From: Chinchilla lanigera
Lineage: Eukaryota; Chordata; Mammalia; Rodentia; Chinchillidae
NCBI RefSeq assembly: GCF_000276665.1
Contig: NW_004955459.1
Location: 11,596,053-11,660,052, forward strand
DNA: 64,000 nucleotides
Reading direction: 5' to 3'
The notes under the pieces were generated by a model. That model saw only the letters and a list, made by a program, of their open reading frames with translations, was not told the origin of the DNA and did no database searches. The translations under genes and the position numbers were made by a program. Below, in pieces: positions 1 through 11,972 of this stretch; position 1 is the stretch's first letter, and each line of letters begins with the position of its first letter.

Positions 1-856
1 TAAGCTAGAGTGGTATGAAGAGTAACTAATGGCAATTAATGAAATCTGGGTAGGCAGCTATTGCAGTTGTCACCTGAGAGATGGTGCAAGCCCTCAAGCC
101 TTGAACTAAAGCAGTGGCACAGGTCACAAAGAAAATTGGCAAGATTTGCTGACCACTGATGTTGGGTGATGAAAAGAAAAAAGGGAGAATGCCTTCAGAG
201 TTTTGAGTGTAAGAGAGTGAATGAAAGTAACACCATTGACCTAGAACAAGAGTGCAAGAATTGAATTTTGGGTTAAATGAGTCTAAAATACTTCAAACAT
301 TGCGGTAGAAATGGCTAGTTTAGCAATGCAAATGTGCATCTGGAACTAAAGTGAGCAAATAGATCTAGATAAAGATCTGAAGTGACTGCTTTTGAAAGAT
401 ATTTGAAACCATACATAATATGTATGCTGTGTATAAATATTTTGAGAAAAGATAATATAGAGGAAGAAAAAATTTCAACATTACCATACCTGAATATGTC
501 AATGATGTTATTATTTGTCTGCAGTGATATTAAACACAGTCAATTTATGAATATCCAAGATGAGTTTTTAATACTTCCCAGACTTTCCTTGGCCATAAAG
601 TAAATAACAGATGGTACATAGCTTTGGAATGCAAACTAATTTTAAATATTGACTAAATATTTAAGAAGAATGCTATATGATGCATTCAGAAATGTAATGG
701 AGATATCCTAGAAGCAATGTTCCCACATAAATTTTCTGTACCCCTAGTTTTGACTTCAAAGTATTTATATAAAATTACTTAAACCTACAATGGTTATAAT
801 ATTCTAAACATAAAACTAAATAGAAAATTCTTAAGCTTAGGCTTATTCACATCTAT
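1..856. other. Unannotated AT-rich sequence
   Basis: I see no exon, RNA gene or repeat I can name here. A 73-codon open frame at 382-603 has no recognisable motif and is of a length expected by chance in AT-rich DNA. Confidence 0.5.
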
Positions 857-872
857 AAAACCAAAGTATTTG

Positions 873-966
873 AAGTAGTTCCCCCCCCCAGTGGTATTGG
901 GGATTAAATTCAGGGTCTTGTGCATGCTAGGCAAGCACTCTACCACTGAGCTACATCCCCAACCCT
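873..966 (-). mobile_element. ID-like tRNA-derived SINE
   Basis: Read on the minus strand, this is a tRNA-like SINE starting with a GGGTTGGGGATGTAGCTCAG-type box A region and carrying a degenerate box B. It is flanked by near-perfect direct repeats (AAAACCAAAGTATTTG at 857-872 and AAAACTAAAGTATTTG at 967-982, 15/16 identical), the target-site duplication left by L1-mediated insertion. The expected A-tail side holds a run of C on the plus strand, so the tail has decayed or been replaced. It is not a working tRNA, because the cloverleaf is not maintained. Confidence 0.85.
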
Positions 967-991
967 AAAACTAAAGTATTTGCAAAACCAC

Positions 992-1346
992 TGTTGTGGT
1001 TTGTGTCTGGATGCCCCCCTACAAAGCCTCATGTAGTCATGGGGGTGGGTTCTAGAGTTTTCGATTAATTCATGGTCCACTGCTGGCATTATGGGTGTGA
1101 ATGCTACATCCACCCTGGGGGTGGGTAGCCTGAGTACAGTGTAAGGGAGGGAAAGAGGCTTGCTCTTGCTCCATTTTGCTATTGCTGCTTTTGATGTTTT
1201 CTGCTGCCATGAACTATTGCCCCCTGCCATGTGCCACTCTGCCTTGGAGCCAGCTGATTTTGGACTGAAACCTCCACAAATTCTTCCTTAATTCTGTGCG
1301 TCAGGTATTTTGTCTTAGCAATGAGAGAAAAGTAACCAAGAGAACA
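992..1346 (+). mobile_element. Solo LTR, MaLR-like, short subtype
   Basis: It begins TGTTGTGGTTTGTGTCTGGA and ends in an AAAGTAACCAAGA-type terminus, as do six other copies in this window. The TG...CA ends, a length of about 355 bp, the 3' motif CAGGTATTTTGTCTTAGCAA and the overall plan match the LTRs of MaLR/ERVL-type retrotransposons. No internal retroviral sequence adjoins it, so it is a solo LTR. The poly(A) signal AATAAA is eroded. A clean 5-bp duplication is not visible for this copy. It is an endogenous retroviral relic with no coding capacity. Confidence 0.75.
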
Positions 1347-1810
1347 ATAAAATAGCTTAAAATTACTGTAGAGTAAAATAAAAGACTTTTCAAATTTTTA
1401 TATGACATAAATATTGAAATATTTGCTACAGAAGAAATCTTGAGCTCAAACATACTTATAATTCTGTCATGTAAAAGTTTGATTCTCTCACCTTTATTTG
1501 TACAGTTTACCCTCCTGTTATTTGGTCTTCACTTGAAGTAGATGCTAATTTAAGTACAACTGTATTTTTTCAAAATCCAACCTAAGAAAATTACAGGCAA
1601 ATCTTAAGACAAATCATGTAGCAATATGCTATTAAAATGTGTTTTAACATGATCTATAACATGCTTGTATTAGCATTTTAAGATTATCATGTGACTCAAA
1701 TTACATCATTTCAAAATTCTCAAGAGAAGTTGTAGACTACTGAGAATATATCCATGCCTCCTAAAATCCTCAAATACCACTTTGTGAAACACTATCCTAG
1801 ATGATCTGGT
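1347..1810. other. Unannotated AT-rich sequence
   Basis: I see no recognisable gene or repeat here. The stretch lies between a solo LTR and a SINE composite. Confidence 0.5.
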
Positions 1811-1976
1811 TTTTTTGGTTTGAGATAGGGTCTCACTATACAGTTTAGACTGGCTTTGAACTCGCTGTGTAACCTAGTTTTTTTTTTGTTGTTTTTTTTC
1901 TGGTACTGGGAATCGAACTCATGACCTCGCGCATGCCATGCAAGCGCTGTGCCGCTGAGCTAAATCCCCAGCCCAA
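1811..1976 (-). mobile_element. ID SINE joined to a partial B1
   Basis: On the minus strand an ID body (GGGCTGGGGATTTAGCTCAG) with an A-rich tail is followed directly by the right part of a B1, ending GTGAGACCCTATCTCAAA. The left B1 half (GCCAGGC...AATCCCAGCAC) is missing. This could be an ID inserted into a B1 whose other part was lost, or an ID-B1 fusion like the murid B4 family. No flanking duplication resolves it. The ID body is well preserved, including CpG sites, so it is probably fairly young. Confidence 0.8.
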
Positions 1977-2384
1977 TTTGGTGGTTTTGGTTATGTATGC
2001 TTTGTGAAATTCCTTAGCATAAATCTCTAATTCCCAAAATGTGTTCCATAGAATTAAAGTTAACAAGCATTTTGTGGGAGATAGAGAAAAATGGGATTCT
2101 CTACTCACTTTTGGTAAGCATTGAATTAGAAAAAGTTAAATAGATATTTTCAATATAAGAATGCTGAGACCCTTTAATATGCCAGCACACAATTTGACCC
2201 GAGGAACATTTGTCTTTTTTCTCACCTTCAGAGTATTTACAGAACTAATATTTAACAATGTGCTTATAGATTGTCAAATAAATATACCTAGGAGAAGTTG
2301 AACTAATAAGGTACTTTAGAGTAAAGGCTGTTTTTAGAACCCTCTATCAGTCATCATCTACATACAAAATAAAAGAATCACTAG

Positions 2385-2458
2385 GTATATTTTCAGTGCC
2401 TTGTGTATTGCTTCGTTCATAATACAGGCTCAATAAATATTTGTTGAATTAATTAAAA
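2385..2458 (+). mobile_element. L2/MIR-type LINE/SINE 3' end, weak
   Basis: The string AGGCTCAATAAATATTTGTT followed by GAATTAATTAA resembles the 3' end shared by L2 and MIR elements. Only this terminal piece can be recognised. The rest of 1977-2602 holds nothing I can name. Confidence 0.5.
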
Positions 2459-2604
2459 ATCTTCTGCCAATTGTAGTTGCTTCTATTTTGGTGTCATGAT
2501 CTATATACAGGACACAGCTTCTGGAGAAAAGACAGTAGTCACAAAACTATTTTTATGTAGCTTTCTTATGTAACCAATAATTATCTTGAGGTACCAGGAA
2601 GTAA

Positions 2605-2785
2605 TTTGTTTGGAACATGCATAGTGCAGTGTGTGGGCCCTAGCCACATGTAGCTATTTAAGTTATTTAACAGAAAACAAATTAAAACTTCAATTCCTAA
2701 GTGCCACCAGCCACAGATGGGTGCTCAGTAGTCACATGTGAACAATTTATAGATTATAGAACATTTCTATCATCATCCATCTATA
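2605..2785. mobile_element. Old hAT-type DNA transposon remnant
   Basis: A pair of inverted CCACATGTAGCTAT / TAGTCACATGTGAAC-like blocks and an arm ending AGAACATTTCTATCATCAT resemble a common mammalian non-autonomous hAT element whose centre carries 'agccacatgtggctatt'. Both halves of the inverted structure can be seen, about 100 bp apart. The family was assigned from memory, and divergence is high. Confidence 0.55.
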
Positions 2786-2790
2786 TTAGA

Positions 2791-3894
2791 TGATTTATAT
2801 AAATTTAACCTCCAAATACTGACAAGGTAGGGAAAAGATAAAAACTATAGACAGTATAAAATCATCACTTATCAGCTATTTGTCCACCTAAAATTGACAA
2901 GTTCTATTGTGGTAAACACAGAATTAATGTAACACAAGAAGCTCACTGATTTTCATTTTAGGAAAAAGCTCGCATTATAGCATTGTAGGCCCTCAGACTT
3001 GGCGTCAGCCTCTTCCAAAGGAACACACCAATTTCAAGAGGCAATTTGGATTCTCTGTCATGGATAAGTGGCCTCTAGAAAGTCTATAGTATGAAATGTT
3101 ACCCAGGTAATAGCGGCTGGCCTGTTTGCTGAAAACAAGTTGTAATACATTTTGTCTCCTTTAACAGCGTCAGTGAACTGAGAAGATAGAGAGGTATTGG
3201 CAGGCCAAAATCAAACAAAGTGGGACTCCAAGGAGTATGCACAGCAAGAAAGCTCCTCTTGAACAGAAATTATTTGCTGATTTGGGAAAATTGAAATTCT
3301 CTTTGGACAGATTTTCCAGATAACAGAACAAAACTTCAGGCCCTGCTCAATTTGGAAGTCATAGGCTTCAAATTTAAAAGGTGGGACCACAAGGGACAGC
3401 ACATTTAACATTAGGGGAATCAGAAGTAAAATTCCCTTCTACCTAAGGGAAATAAGCAGAAGAGTGGGAAATTTAAAAGTTGAGAATCAGTACCTATGAA
3501 AATGTTGCTACAAGCTGGCCTTCAGGCAAATTGGCATCCAAAATTTACTCCACCTGAGTACATCCTAAAATTCCAGGTCTCTAGTTTTTGTGGAGTGGTC
3601 CTTCACTAATAAGAGTCCAAAATGCCTGTGATACAAACCCCTCTAAAAGTTTTTTTCTGTTTTTTTTACAAATATCTAACCCACATCTAATACATCTGCA
3701 AATAACACCATGTTCCCACAACTTTTATTTCATGTCATAGTAACAAGAATGACTCTCTTCATATTATCATTTCATCAAATTATAAATTTTATAATTACAA
3801 GACACAGCTGACAATGACAACAGACTCTTTGTGGACTGAAAATTAATTGTAGGGGATGGAAGTGCAGGGGGTAGTTAGCCACAGGTATTGCTCA
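2791..3894. other. Unannotated sequence
   Basis: I see no gene or named repeat. The 66-codon minus-strand frame at 3211-3411 has no motif and no conserved-looking start context. Confidence 0.45.
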
Positions 3895-4010
3895 TGAACC
3901 CACAGCAGTGCTGTAAGGTTAAAGGGGACTCAAAGAGGAAGGCCTTGCCCAAGGTTTACTAGTAGTTGAGTCAAAATAGATGTCAGATCTTCTGATTCCT
4001 AATTTGGTAC
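3895..4010 (-). mobile_element. MIR SINE fragment
   Basis: The stretch GGCCTTGCCCAAGGTTTACT followed by AGTAGTTGAGTC and CTTCTGATTCCTAATTTGG matches the MIR core read in reverse (in most MIRs, 'cttgcccaaggtcacacagc' then a 'gattcaaacccagg' region). It is old and diverged. Confidence 0.5.
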
Positions 4011-4051
4011 TTTTTAAAAATGGAATTAATCTTGACTTAAAGATCACGCTT

Positions 4052-4142
4052 TAAAAGTTTTTTCCCCCAAATTCTGGGGATCAAACCCAGGGCCCCACAC
4101 ATGCTAGACCAGTACTCTACCACTGAGCTACACCCCTGCCCC
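4052..4142 (-). mobile_element. ID-like tRNA-derived SINE
   Basis: On the minus strand it reads GGGGCAGGGGTGTAGCTCAG followed by the box B region (GGGTTTGATCCCCAGAATT) and a short tail. It is more diverged than the IDs at 15.3 or 62.1 kb and may belong to an older tRNA-SINE subfamily. Possible direct repeats (CTTTAAAAGTT / CTTTTAAGTT) flank it but are not exact. Confidence 0.75.
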
Positions 4143-5829
4143 CAAATCTTTTAAGTTATATAAATGATGCTTTTTTGCTATATTACTCTAACAGATTCTG
4201 AGAAGCTAAGGGGTAATTCTTGGTGTATTGGTAGATAAAACTTTTACATGTTTCCTTATTATGGAATATTCAATAAAATATTGGTTTCATAACTACTAAA
4301 ACTACACAGTGGTTGCCTACTATTCTGTAGGAATTATAGATCTGAAATGATTGCATAATAATGATGCCTATTTTCTTGGATAATCCTGTGAACTCATTAC
4401 ATGTTTTCTGCAATTACTGACATTAAACATACTATATTTTAATCTGCAGCAAACTGTACTACATGCAAACACACTGCAGTTAGGGAAGGAATAAAACAAG
4501 GGAAATATGAAGATACTCATAAATTGACCTAGTCATAAGCAGGCAAACCCACTTGAATTCTCATAGATATATTGACCCAATCTGTGATTATCATTTGGAT
4601 CAATGCTGGCTACAGAAAAAGAAAAATCATTTAGCCAAGGGTAGGAGTTGGGGGTGGGGAGAGGTTTGAACTTCAGAGCTCTGAAACAAGCCTGGGAGGA
4701 CATTCACCTCTGTGTGGCGTAATCCTTTTAGGTATTTAGGAAGCAATAACAACTAAAGTCAATAAATAAGGTCAAGCAGTCCCTGTAAGGCTTGGAGTGT
4801 ATCATCAGGCAACAAACTAAACAAAGCCCAAATGAGGTCACCAAGGATGAACAAGCAAAACACGACTCTAGTCAGTGAGGTATAGAGTATCAGGATGAGA
4901 AGACATGGGGAGAGATTATACCCTATACACTCTTTGTCAGAGAGGGAATGATAGAGACCAAGAATACAGAGATGACTATTAGTTAATATAAAGATCTGTG
5001 CAATTTGAGGTTAAAAAAAGCATAGCAAGATGTCTGAGATTTCTGTCCTCCTGTTTCACCATGCTGTTCCACCTCTGGGGCATTCCTTCCTTCACACTGA
5101 ATTCACACAGGAGAGATTTATATAGGTTCAGTCTTTGCCAAAACCAGGGTATGTATTCTTATCTCTTATTGAACTGTAGCTAAACGAATAGTTGCCTAAT
5201 AGTATACACTGATTTTAAAAGTGATAGAAGGTGTAGCAGAAAATTTCTTATTTTTCCAGTGAGATATGTATATGTATACATTAATGGAAGAAAGCAGATT
5301 TCATCTCATAACAGCACAAATGATCCAAATAGTTAAACTTTCCCAAAAGAAATATGTATAAAGTTAGGTGATATAATAATAGACACAAAATTCATCACAT
5401 AAATCAAGGACATGAATTTAGATTTGTATTGGGATTAGAATTCAACCTCCACACCCACCAAAAAATCAAAAGAATTTCCCATAGTAATAAATTATATAAA
5501 GTAATTTTAAATTAAATCCCTTGGAATTTGAAAAGTATTGGCTTCCTGAAGGATAGAAATTGTTTTGTAATACAATTAAAAGAACTTAGACTTTTCAACA
5601 GTAGATCTTAGATCTTCTAAAAGGAATTTTGGTGTCAAACTATATTAGAGTCATAATCAGAAAAGGCATTCCAAACAGAACTGGTATGTGAAGCTTTGAT
5701 GTTTGATATTCCCAGAGGATTCATTAGCTAGATGCTGTAACTTCTATAGACCCCATGCTCCTCTATTAATTTAAAGATTGATACAGTGTCTTTTCCTGAA
5801 AAGAGCTATCCTACCTGAAGCCTGGGGTA
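4143..5829. other. Unannotated AT-rich sequence
   Basis: I see nothing recognisable as a gene or repeat. The short frame at 4998-5183 (61 codons) has no motif. Confidence 0.45.
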
Positions 5830-5975
5830 GTGAAAGAGCATGTGCACAATTTAGAACACGGTAGGTATGTATTCTAATCTTTGTTCTCTACTATCAGCTG
5901 GTTATCTTGGGCAAGTTACTTGACATCTCTGCTCCTCCATTTCTTCCTCATTAAATTACTCTCTGTTGTAGGGAA
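5830..5975 (+). mobile_element. MIR SINE
   Basis: The MIR core is recognisable as CTTGGGCAAGTTACTTGACA followed by TCTCTGCTCCTCCATTTCTTCCTCA, the equivalent of the usual 'ttacttaacctctctgagcctcagtttcctca'. Its 3' LINE-like part is lost. Confidence 0.7.
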
Positions 5976-6255
5976 GAAGTGGGACAAAGTAATGATGAAA
6001 GGTCATAGTTTTGTGGATGTTATTCTTAATCACTTTGAGATTCTTGACAAATGAGCTTCCTATTTCTCTTAAATGCCTTCAGGATTGGGAATTCCTCACC
6101 TCTCTTACAAAATGATTTGATCTTTGCGTAGTTCCCAGATTGAGAACCTGTGTTTAAACTGTACTCTTTCTTTATGGCTCCTGCCCGTTCCCACTTCATT
6201 CCATCGACAGCCTTTCAGTTCTTAAATCCACCTCCTGTACCATACACTCTATAGA

Positions 6256-6342
6256 TTTTTTTTTTTTTGTACCGAGACTCAAACTCAAGACCTTGAGCTT
6301 GCCAGGCAAGTGCTTGTGTCACTGAGCTATCTCCCAGGCCCA
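6256..6342 (-). mobile_element. ID SINE with target-site duplication
   Basis: On the minus strand it reads GGCCTGGGAGATAGCTCAGT, then a box B region and GGTAC, and ends in an A-tail (plus-strand T run at 6256-6268). It is flanked by CACTCTATAGATT (upstream) and CACTGTATAGATT (downstream), differing at one base, which marks the insertion site. Confidence 0.85.
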
Positions 6343-7539
6343 CTGTATAGATTTTTTGTTCTGGCTAAATACATAGATTTTCTTAGTCATTTTCCATATG
6401 GTGGTTTCTCTGTCCCTTTACCATAATGGTCACTTTCTTCTGGACCCACTTCAGTCTGTTAATAGTGTCTCCACTCTTGTGTCAGTTCCAGACCAAACAC
6501 CAGAGCTTCCTCATCACATTCCTCTCTTCTGGATATTTTAACACAGTGCTTCATCACAGTAGCATTTTTGGCAGCCACATCCCACTGTTAAGTTATATTG
6601 AGCTGTTAAATTTAGACAACTCTTAAATCCTTTCCATGTGCATAAACCACATTTTTTCTATCTTGTTCTTTTATTGGTAACATGGAATTTTTGAGTGTTT
6701 GGACTTTTTTCCATTGGGGAGGTTAAGGATGGGTACCTAAATACAAAAATGTATAATTTCTCTGGTGAATTCCTCTTTTAAAACACGTCCATAGCTACTA
6801 CTAGTCATAATCTTTTTTGGCATGAATTCTACCATTCAACACATTGCTGAACCATCTCAGGTTGGTGTGTCCTTCAGCATCAGCCCTCCTTCAAGTCTTC
6901 AGACCCTTATTCCAAACCCTTATGAGACATTTTGGATACTACAGCACCAAGCTCAGAGGACTACAGTAGACTCAGGAGGCCTACTTTTTGGTGACATAAA
7001 TCCATGCCTCAGAACTCTTTGCTTATCGCTATCCCATAAGCCCAGCTCCCCTTCATAATGGTATCATTAGAGATTGGCAAATTCATGTAGAAGTTTGAGC
7101 CAATCACTTCATCTTGAACTCATGCTAACTCCTTTGCTGAAGACATGCAAATCATCTCTTTAAGGATTTGTTCTAGAAGATACCCCAGACATCAATCCCA
7201 TATAGAAAACTTGAAGCTTTCCTAACTCAAGTTCCCAGGTTCACCTCTGTTTTGAGAATAAGACATTTGCCCATTTTCAGCCTTAATTCTCAAAGTTCTT
7301 CAAAAATTATTGACAGTTCTTCTTTCTTATCTCAAATTTCTTTTGATGCCTAAGTACCTCATATAGGTTATGAGACTCACACCATTTTGAATAGCCAGTG
7401 TTCTCTTACATATTCCTCATCTACTTATTTCTAAAAACACAGAGTTAGTGCTGCCCTTCCCTATGTGGCAATATTTAGTGGAGAGAATATAAGAAGTGAG
7501 CCGGTTAAGTAGTTCTACTTCCCTTCTCTTAATATTTTT
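6343..7539. other. Unannotated sequence
   Basis: I see no gene or recognisable repeat. Two frames of 66 and 78 codons (6426-6626, 6822-7058) contain no recognisable domain, and their surroundings show no splice or promoter signals I would trust. Confidence 0.45.
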
Positions 7540-7634
7540 ACTTATTATTTTATTTTTGGTGATGCTGAGGGTGGAACCTAGGACCTCATACATGCTAGGA
7601 AAGTGCTCTTTCACTGAGTCACATCCCCAGCCTC
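7540..7634 (-). mobile_element. Diverged ID-like SINE
   Basis: On the minus strand it starts GGCTGGGGATGTGACTCAGT and continues through a box B-like region (GGTTCCACCCTCAGCATCA) into an A/T-rich tail. It is of the older, more diverged tRNA-SINE class. Confidence 0.75.
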
Positions 7635-7910
7635 TTATCTTTTAATATCTGAGACTAACAGGCTCCTCTGGGACTCTTCTTTACCACATGTAAAAATGTG
7701 CCTTGCGTGACTCGCCACACCAATCCTGACTCAATTACTTCTGCACTGTATCGAATGCACTTGTAAGTGCTTATACTATACAGACTGCCCTTTCCAGTCT
7801 GACTTTGTGATTTACTTACACCTTTTACGTTTCCCTCACTCCTTAGGCTTATACTTTCTCACACTTTGACTTTGTCCTTTGGTCTCCCAAGAGTAAATGC
7901 CCTACCTCAG

Positions 7911-8271
7911 TGTCTTGGTTACTTTTTTCTCGCTGCTGGGACAAAATACCTGATGCCCAAAATGAAGGAAGGAAAGGTTTATTTCGCTTACAGTTTGTGG
8001 AAGTTTCAGTCTGTACTTGGCAGATTATAAGGCAGAGTGGCACATGGCAAAGAGCTACCTCTCAGGACAGCAGAACACAGCTAAGCAGCAACCACACACC
8101 AGGGTGGAATGGGGGAGGAATGGCCTCAAGCACCCTTTTCCTCTCCCTTGCATATGCAGACTATCCACCCCAGGGCGGGTATAGCTCTCACACCCATAAT
8201 TAATCAAATTCTAAAAGCCTGCCCCATGACCGCATGAGCTTTGGGGGAACACACAGATACAAACCATAACA
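7911..8271 (-). mobile_element. Solo LTR with perfect 5-bp duplication
   Basis: Read on the minus strand it runs from TGTTATGGTTTGTATCTGTG to AAAAGTAACCAAGACA. It is flanked by CTCAG on both sides (7906-7910 and 8272-8276), the 5-bp target duplication typical of ERVL/MaLR integration. AATAAACCTTTCC lies near its 3' end as the poly(A) signal. At 361 bp with no internal region, it is a solo LTR. The open frames at 7849-8203 are incidental reading through it. Confidence 0.85.
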
Positions 8272-8318
8272 CTCAGCAAATGAGTTCTTTTAGGTGCCTG
8301 CTCAGGTCTAACATTCTC

Positions 8319-8540
8319 ACTAGTGTTCCAGTTATCCATTGCTGTGTATCAAACCATGTGGCTGCTGACTCATGTTGTAAGTCATGTAGCGCCCCCCGAC
8401 CTCCCCACCATACTCTCTTGACCAGCCAATCACTTAGATTGGCTGAGATTCACAGAGAGGAGACGTAGACTGCACATTCAGTGAGAGGAGAGTCAGAAAG
8501 TTTGCAGATGGGCTTTGAAAGCACCCTACCAGGATTAGCA
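8319..8540. mobile_element. Possible ancient interspersed repeat
   Basis: The segment begins GTTCCAGTTATCCATTGCTG followed by TGTATCAAACCA, which resembles an old mammalian repeat ('...ttatctattgctgtgtaacaaacta...'). The remainder is too diverged to classify. Confidence 0.4.
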
Positions 8541-10062
8541 GAACCCAGCCAGCAGAGCACAGGCACCATGCAATAAGATATTTGCTACCTGTCCTTCCTT
8601 CTCCACGTGGGTGTAAACCCCCTTTGGCAGACTTAGCATTTTTCACAGAGCTCACTTCATTCTGGGACACTAGTGTCTAACATCCTAGTGGCCTTTTATT
8701 TCTGTTTTATCTTTAAATGTGATTGTTTGTCTATTTTTCTGTTTGTACCTCTGAATGCACTTTAGTTTGTCAGAACCTGCTTCTTTGCTTCTACCGCACT
8801 GTATTACTTCTACTCCATTCACTGTATTCTACCAGTTCCTTCCTTCTGTCTGCATAAGCCGCTTTAACACATTTATACATTAGATGTTTGCAAGTTGTTA
8901 ATGCCTATCGTGCTTTCTCATGCTGAGGAAGGTATAGCAGAGTGTTAAAGTAGACAGACCTGAGTTTTACTTCCTGTTTTATTTATGTAACCTGGAGAAT
9001 AGTATTTTACTACTTTGAACCCCAATGAATTTTATGATAAATCCGGATGACAGTGGAAATAATGAATATATAGAAAGAATGTAGTATATAGTAGGCTTTC
9101 ATCACATAACAATGCTCAAAATTATTCACTTGTTATTTTTTTAATTGTAAACTGCAAAAACCTCCTCATTCTGTGCTTTAGTTTTACATGAAACATACCA
9201 AACACCCTGGCAAATTGTTTTATAATGCTATGTTCTTTGTGAGTTGTTGCATATTATTTTGACTAATTTCAGTAACAGTTTTAGTAAAATCTACTAGAGT
9301 GATCATATTCATTCTTTCTGTTTTGTAAACTTTCTAGCCCCCTCGCTAGATAAAAAGTCCAGAGGTGTATCCTAGATAATGTACACTGTTCCTAGATTAA
9401 ACAATTGCATGTCAGAGCAAAGACTGACTATTGCCCAAATTTCTCTCTGCAAACAATACCAAAATACCTTCCTATAGAGAAGCTAATGTAGAGGAATGTT
9501 GTTTGTCCAGAATGATTGTGGTGCTTGCAGGTGTATAATTAGTCACTAGGCAGTGTGTAAATACTCTGTAAATTGCTTTATTTGTTAATGTGCAAAGCTC
9601 TGCTGAAATACAAGGTATTATAGGAACCAGGGCTGAACATGAGAGATAAGGTACGGTGGAAAAAGAACCAGTGAGTGAGGCATCAGTGTGTGTCATGTAT
9701 CCCTCTGCTGGGACAAAGCTCATAGGTTCTCCCTTCTTATTTTCTAAGAACATCAACTCCCCAGGGTGAATAATTTAAAGGACAAATTACCACCCTTCTG
9801 GGCACCAAAGACAGCCATAGGCTGAAATTAAATTAAATCATAAAGCCCTACAAGAAACTGAGGGAAGCATCAGAAATGTAGAACAACAGGAATCCAGAGC
9901 TAAGCATGAAATATTAGTCTGTGCAATGTCCTTGCCTTCCTGTGCTGATGAAGTGAAAAACTGAAAACCACCCTGATACAGACTTAAAGGACCTCTATCA
10001 AATATCCACTGTTAAGTGCTTGGCAGTGGCGGTTATAATGATTTCAATTCCAGTGGGGTATT
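8541..10062. other. Mostly unannotated; weak MIR at about 8951-9130
   Basis: A possible MIR trace lies at 8951-9130 (GACCTGAGTTTTACTTCCTG, then CCTGGAGAATAGTATTTTAC). Nothing else is recognisable. The 94-codon minus-strand frame at 9472-9756 shows no domain. Confidence 0.4.
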
Positions 10063-10260
10063 GGAAAGAGCACTAGATCAACTTCAAGTCCTTGCATTTC
10101 AGCTAACTAGCTAGGTGACCTTGAACCAGTCACTACCCAGTCTGGGCCTTCGCTTCCTTCTTTTTCTAGATAAAATCAGAGTTTGTGGTGCTACTTTTTT
10201 CCTATCAGCTCAAAGATTATCATGAGTTACTAAAAACCTGTGTAAAATTTGTTCAATTAA
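10063..10260 (+). mobile_element. MIR SINE
   Basis: It contains CTAGGTGACCTTGAACCAGT followed by CACTACCCAGTCTGGGCCTTCGC, the MIR core ('gtgtgaccttgggcaagtcac...'). It continues through a degraded 3' part to about 10260. Confidence 0.65.
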
Positions 10261-11315
10261 AAATAGAGAAAGGTCATTATCTCTAGAACTGCTGAAAGTC
10301 TCATTCTCCTTGCTAATGGGCCAAGGGATAGAGAAGCAACTTTAGAAACAAAACTATGAAGTTTTGGGTTAAAATATTGTGTCCCCACATTGTTCCCTCT
10401 GAAAGGAAAAGATGTTTTCCTGGTGCCTTAGAAGGCTGGTACCACTCTGTGGCTAGGAATCACTCAGCACTTTAAACACCTAAGGTTGGCTTCTGAGAAA
10501 GGAACTCACCAGGACTGTACCAAAGTAAAAATCTAAGCACCTAGTTATTCTGCATCAACAGGATGAGGAAGGGTTGTGAAATGATTCCTTTATTTAATCA
10601 GTACAAAGCAAGGACATTGGAAAGTAGCTTGGCAACTATTCTGCTGCCAACGTGGCAAGCGACTCCAAAACAAGGTAAAGGTCTGCTAAACAGGTGCTAT
10701 TTTTTTAGGCTACTCAGACCTAGATAGTTGAAAGATCTAGGACACAACCTCAGTCCAACATGTTACACTTAACTCTTTCAACATTAGCTAAGCCTAATCA
10801 GCATTTACTGCCATGAGAATGTTCATAGGAACAAAGAAACTCGGTGATGTCCTCAACTCCCAGCCTTCATGGCTAAGAGCTTAGTAGAGACCACATGTCC
10901 AAAATGCTCAACTAACTAGTGGTGCCCAGGTCTCTGGATTTCATTGGCCAATAAATTTCAGGGTGTGGGGGAGTCATATGCAAGGGGGCACATTTGGAGC
11001 CATTACTTCACAGACTAAAAACTATCCACTCCTGCTATCATTTCATAAAAGAATATAATGCTAAAACAAGGAAGGGCACTATCTCAGAATATAGGACCAC
11101 CCTTACATTGCTTCCGTTTATTTCTTGGGTATATTAATTACATTACTCTTCACTTGGTAATCAGAGACCTGTAAAAATTTCTTCTTGGGCAGGAATAGTC
11201 TTTAAAAAATTTGAAAATCCAGCTCTTTGTAAAACACTCTTACAACTAATAAGTCTCTTTCTCTGACAATTTCGATCTTAAATTTCCTTAGATCCTACTT
11301 GAAGTCCCAATTCTT
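10261..11315. other. Unannotated sequence
   Basis: I see no gene or recognisable repeat, and no open frame of 60 codons or more. Confidence 0.45.
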
Positions 11316-11468
11316 TTATTTTGTTTTTTGTTTGTTTTGTTTTGTGTTTTGTTTTGCTTGAGAAGGTTCTCACTATGTACTCCACACTAGCCTTGAAACT
11401 CATGGAAATCCTCCTGCCTCAGCCTCCCAAATGCTGAAATTATGGGCATATGCCACCATGCCTGGCAG
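11316..11468 (-). mobile_element. B1 SINE (7SL-derived)
   Basis: On the minus strand it reads GCCAGGCATGGTGGCATATG, then AGCATTTGGGAGGCTGAGGC and a GTGAGAACCTTCTC-type end, followed by a long A-rich tail (AAAACAAAAC repeats on the minus strand). The internal duplication seen in the other B1 copies is absent or truncated here. Confidence 0.85.
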
Positions 11469-11784
11469 AAGTCTCAATTCTACTTTCAAACTTTTCCTGA
11501 TTACCCATGGCCAAGAAAATCTTTCCACTCTCTGAATTCCCTTGTACTTTTTATTATAATATATAATCTAGCAGTTTTATTTAGTGGCAATGGATTTTGA
11601 AATTTAGAGTGTTTTGGAATTAAGAGTTTCATTTTTATGTAACAATCTAAGTCTCATTATGAGGAGAGCCACGGTGTTAGACATGTCTGAGGAAAATTTT
11701 AATTTTGTAAAGAGAAAATATAGAATTCTAGGACAGAGATGAATTACCCACTATTCGAAATGTGTCTGAGGTTGGCTGAAGTCT

Positions 11785-11972
11785 TTTAAGGTTGATAATA
11801 TAGAATCAAATCACGGAGATAAATCTTTGCAAATGGGAAGGGGAACAAGAAATGGGTGGCGAAGAGGAGGGGAAGGAGACATAAAAAGAATTAAGATGTG
11901 CCATGTACATGCACCAACTCCCCACAATTAATGTAATCTCTATGTACTGCAAACATGTGCTAATAAAAGTTG
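11785..11972 (+). mobile_element. L1 3' end fragment
   Basis: A purine-rich tract (GGGAAGGGGAACAAG...GAGGGGAAGGAGAC) is followed by ATGTACATGCACCAACTCCC and GCTAATAAAAGTTG. This resembles the purine-rich 3' UTR and end of L1. The piece at 57.36-57.46 kb has the same plan (ATCTGCACCAACCGCTAGTA, then AATAAAAATT). Confidence 0.55.
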
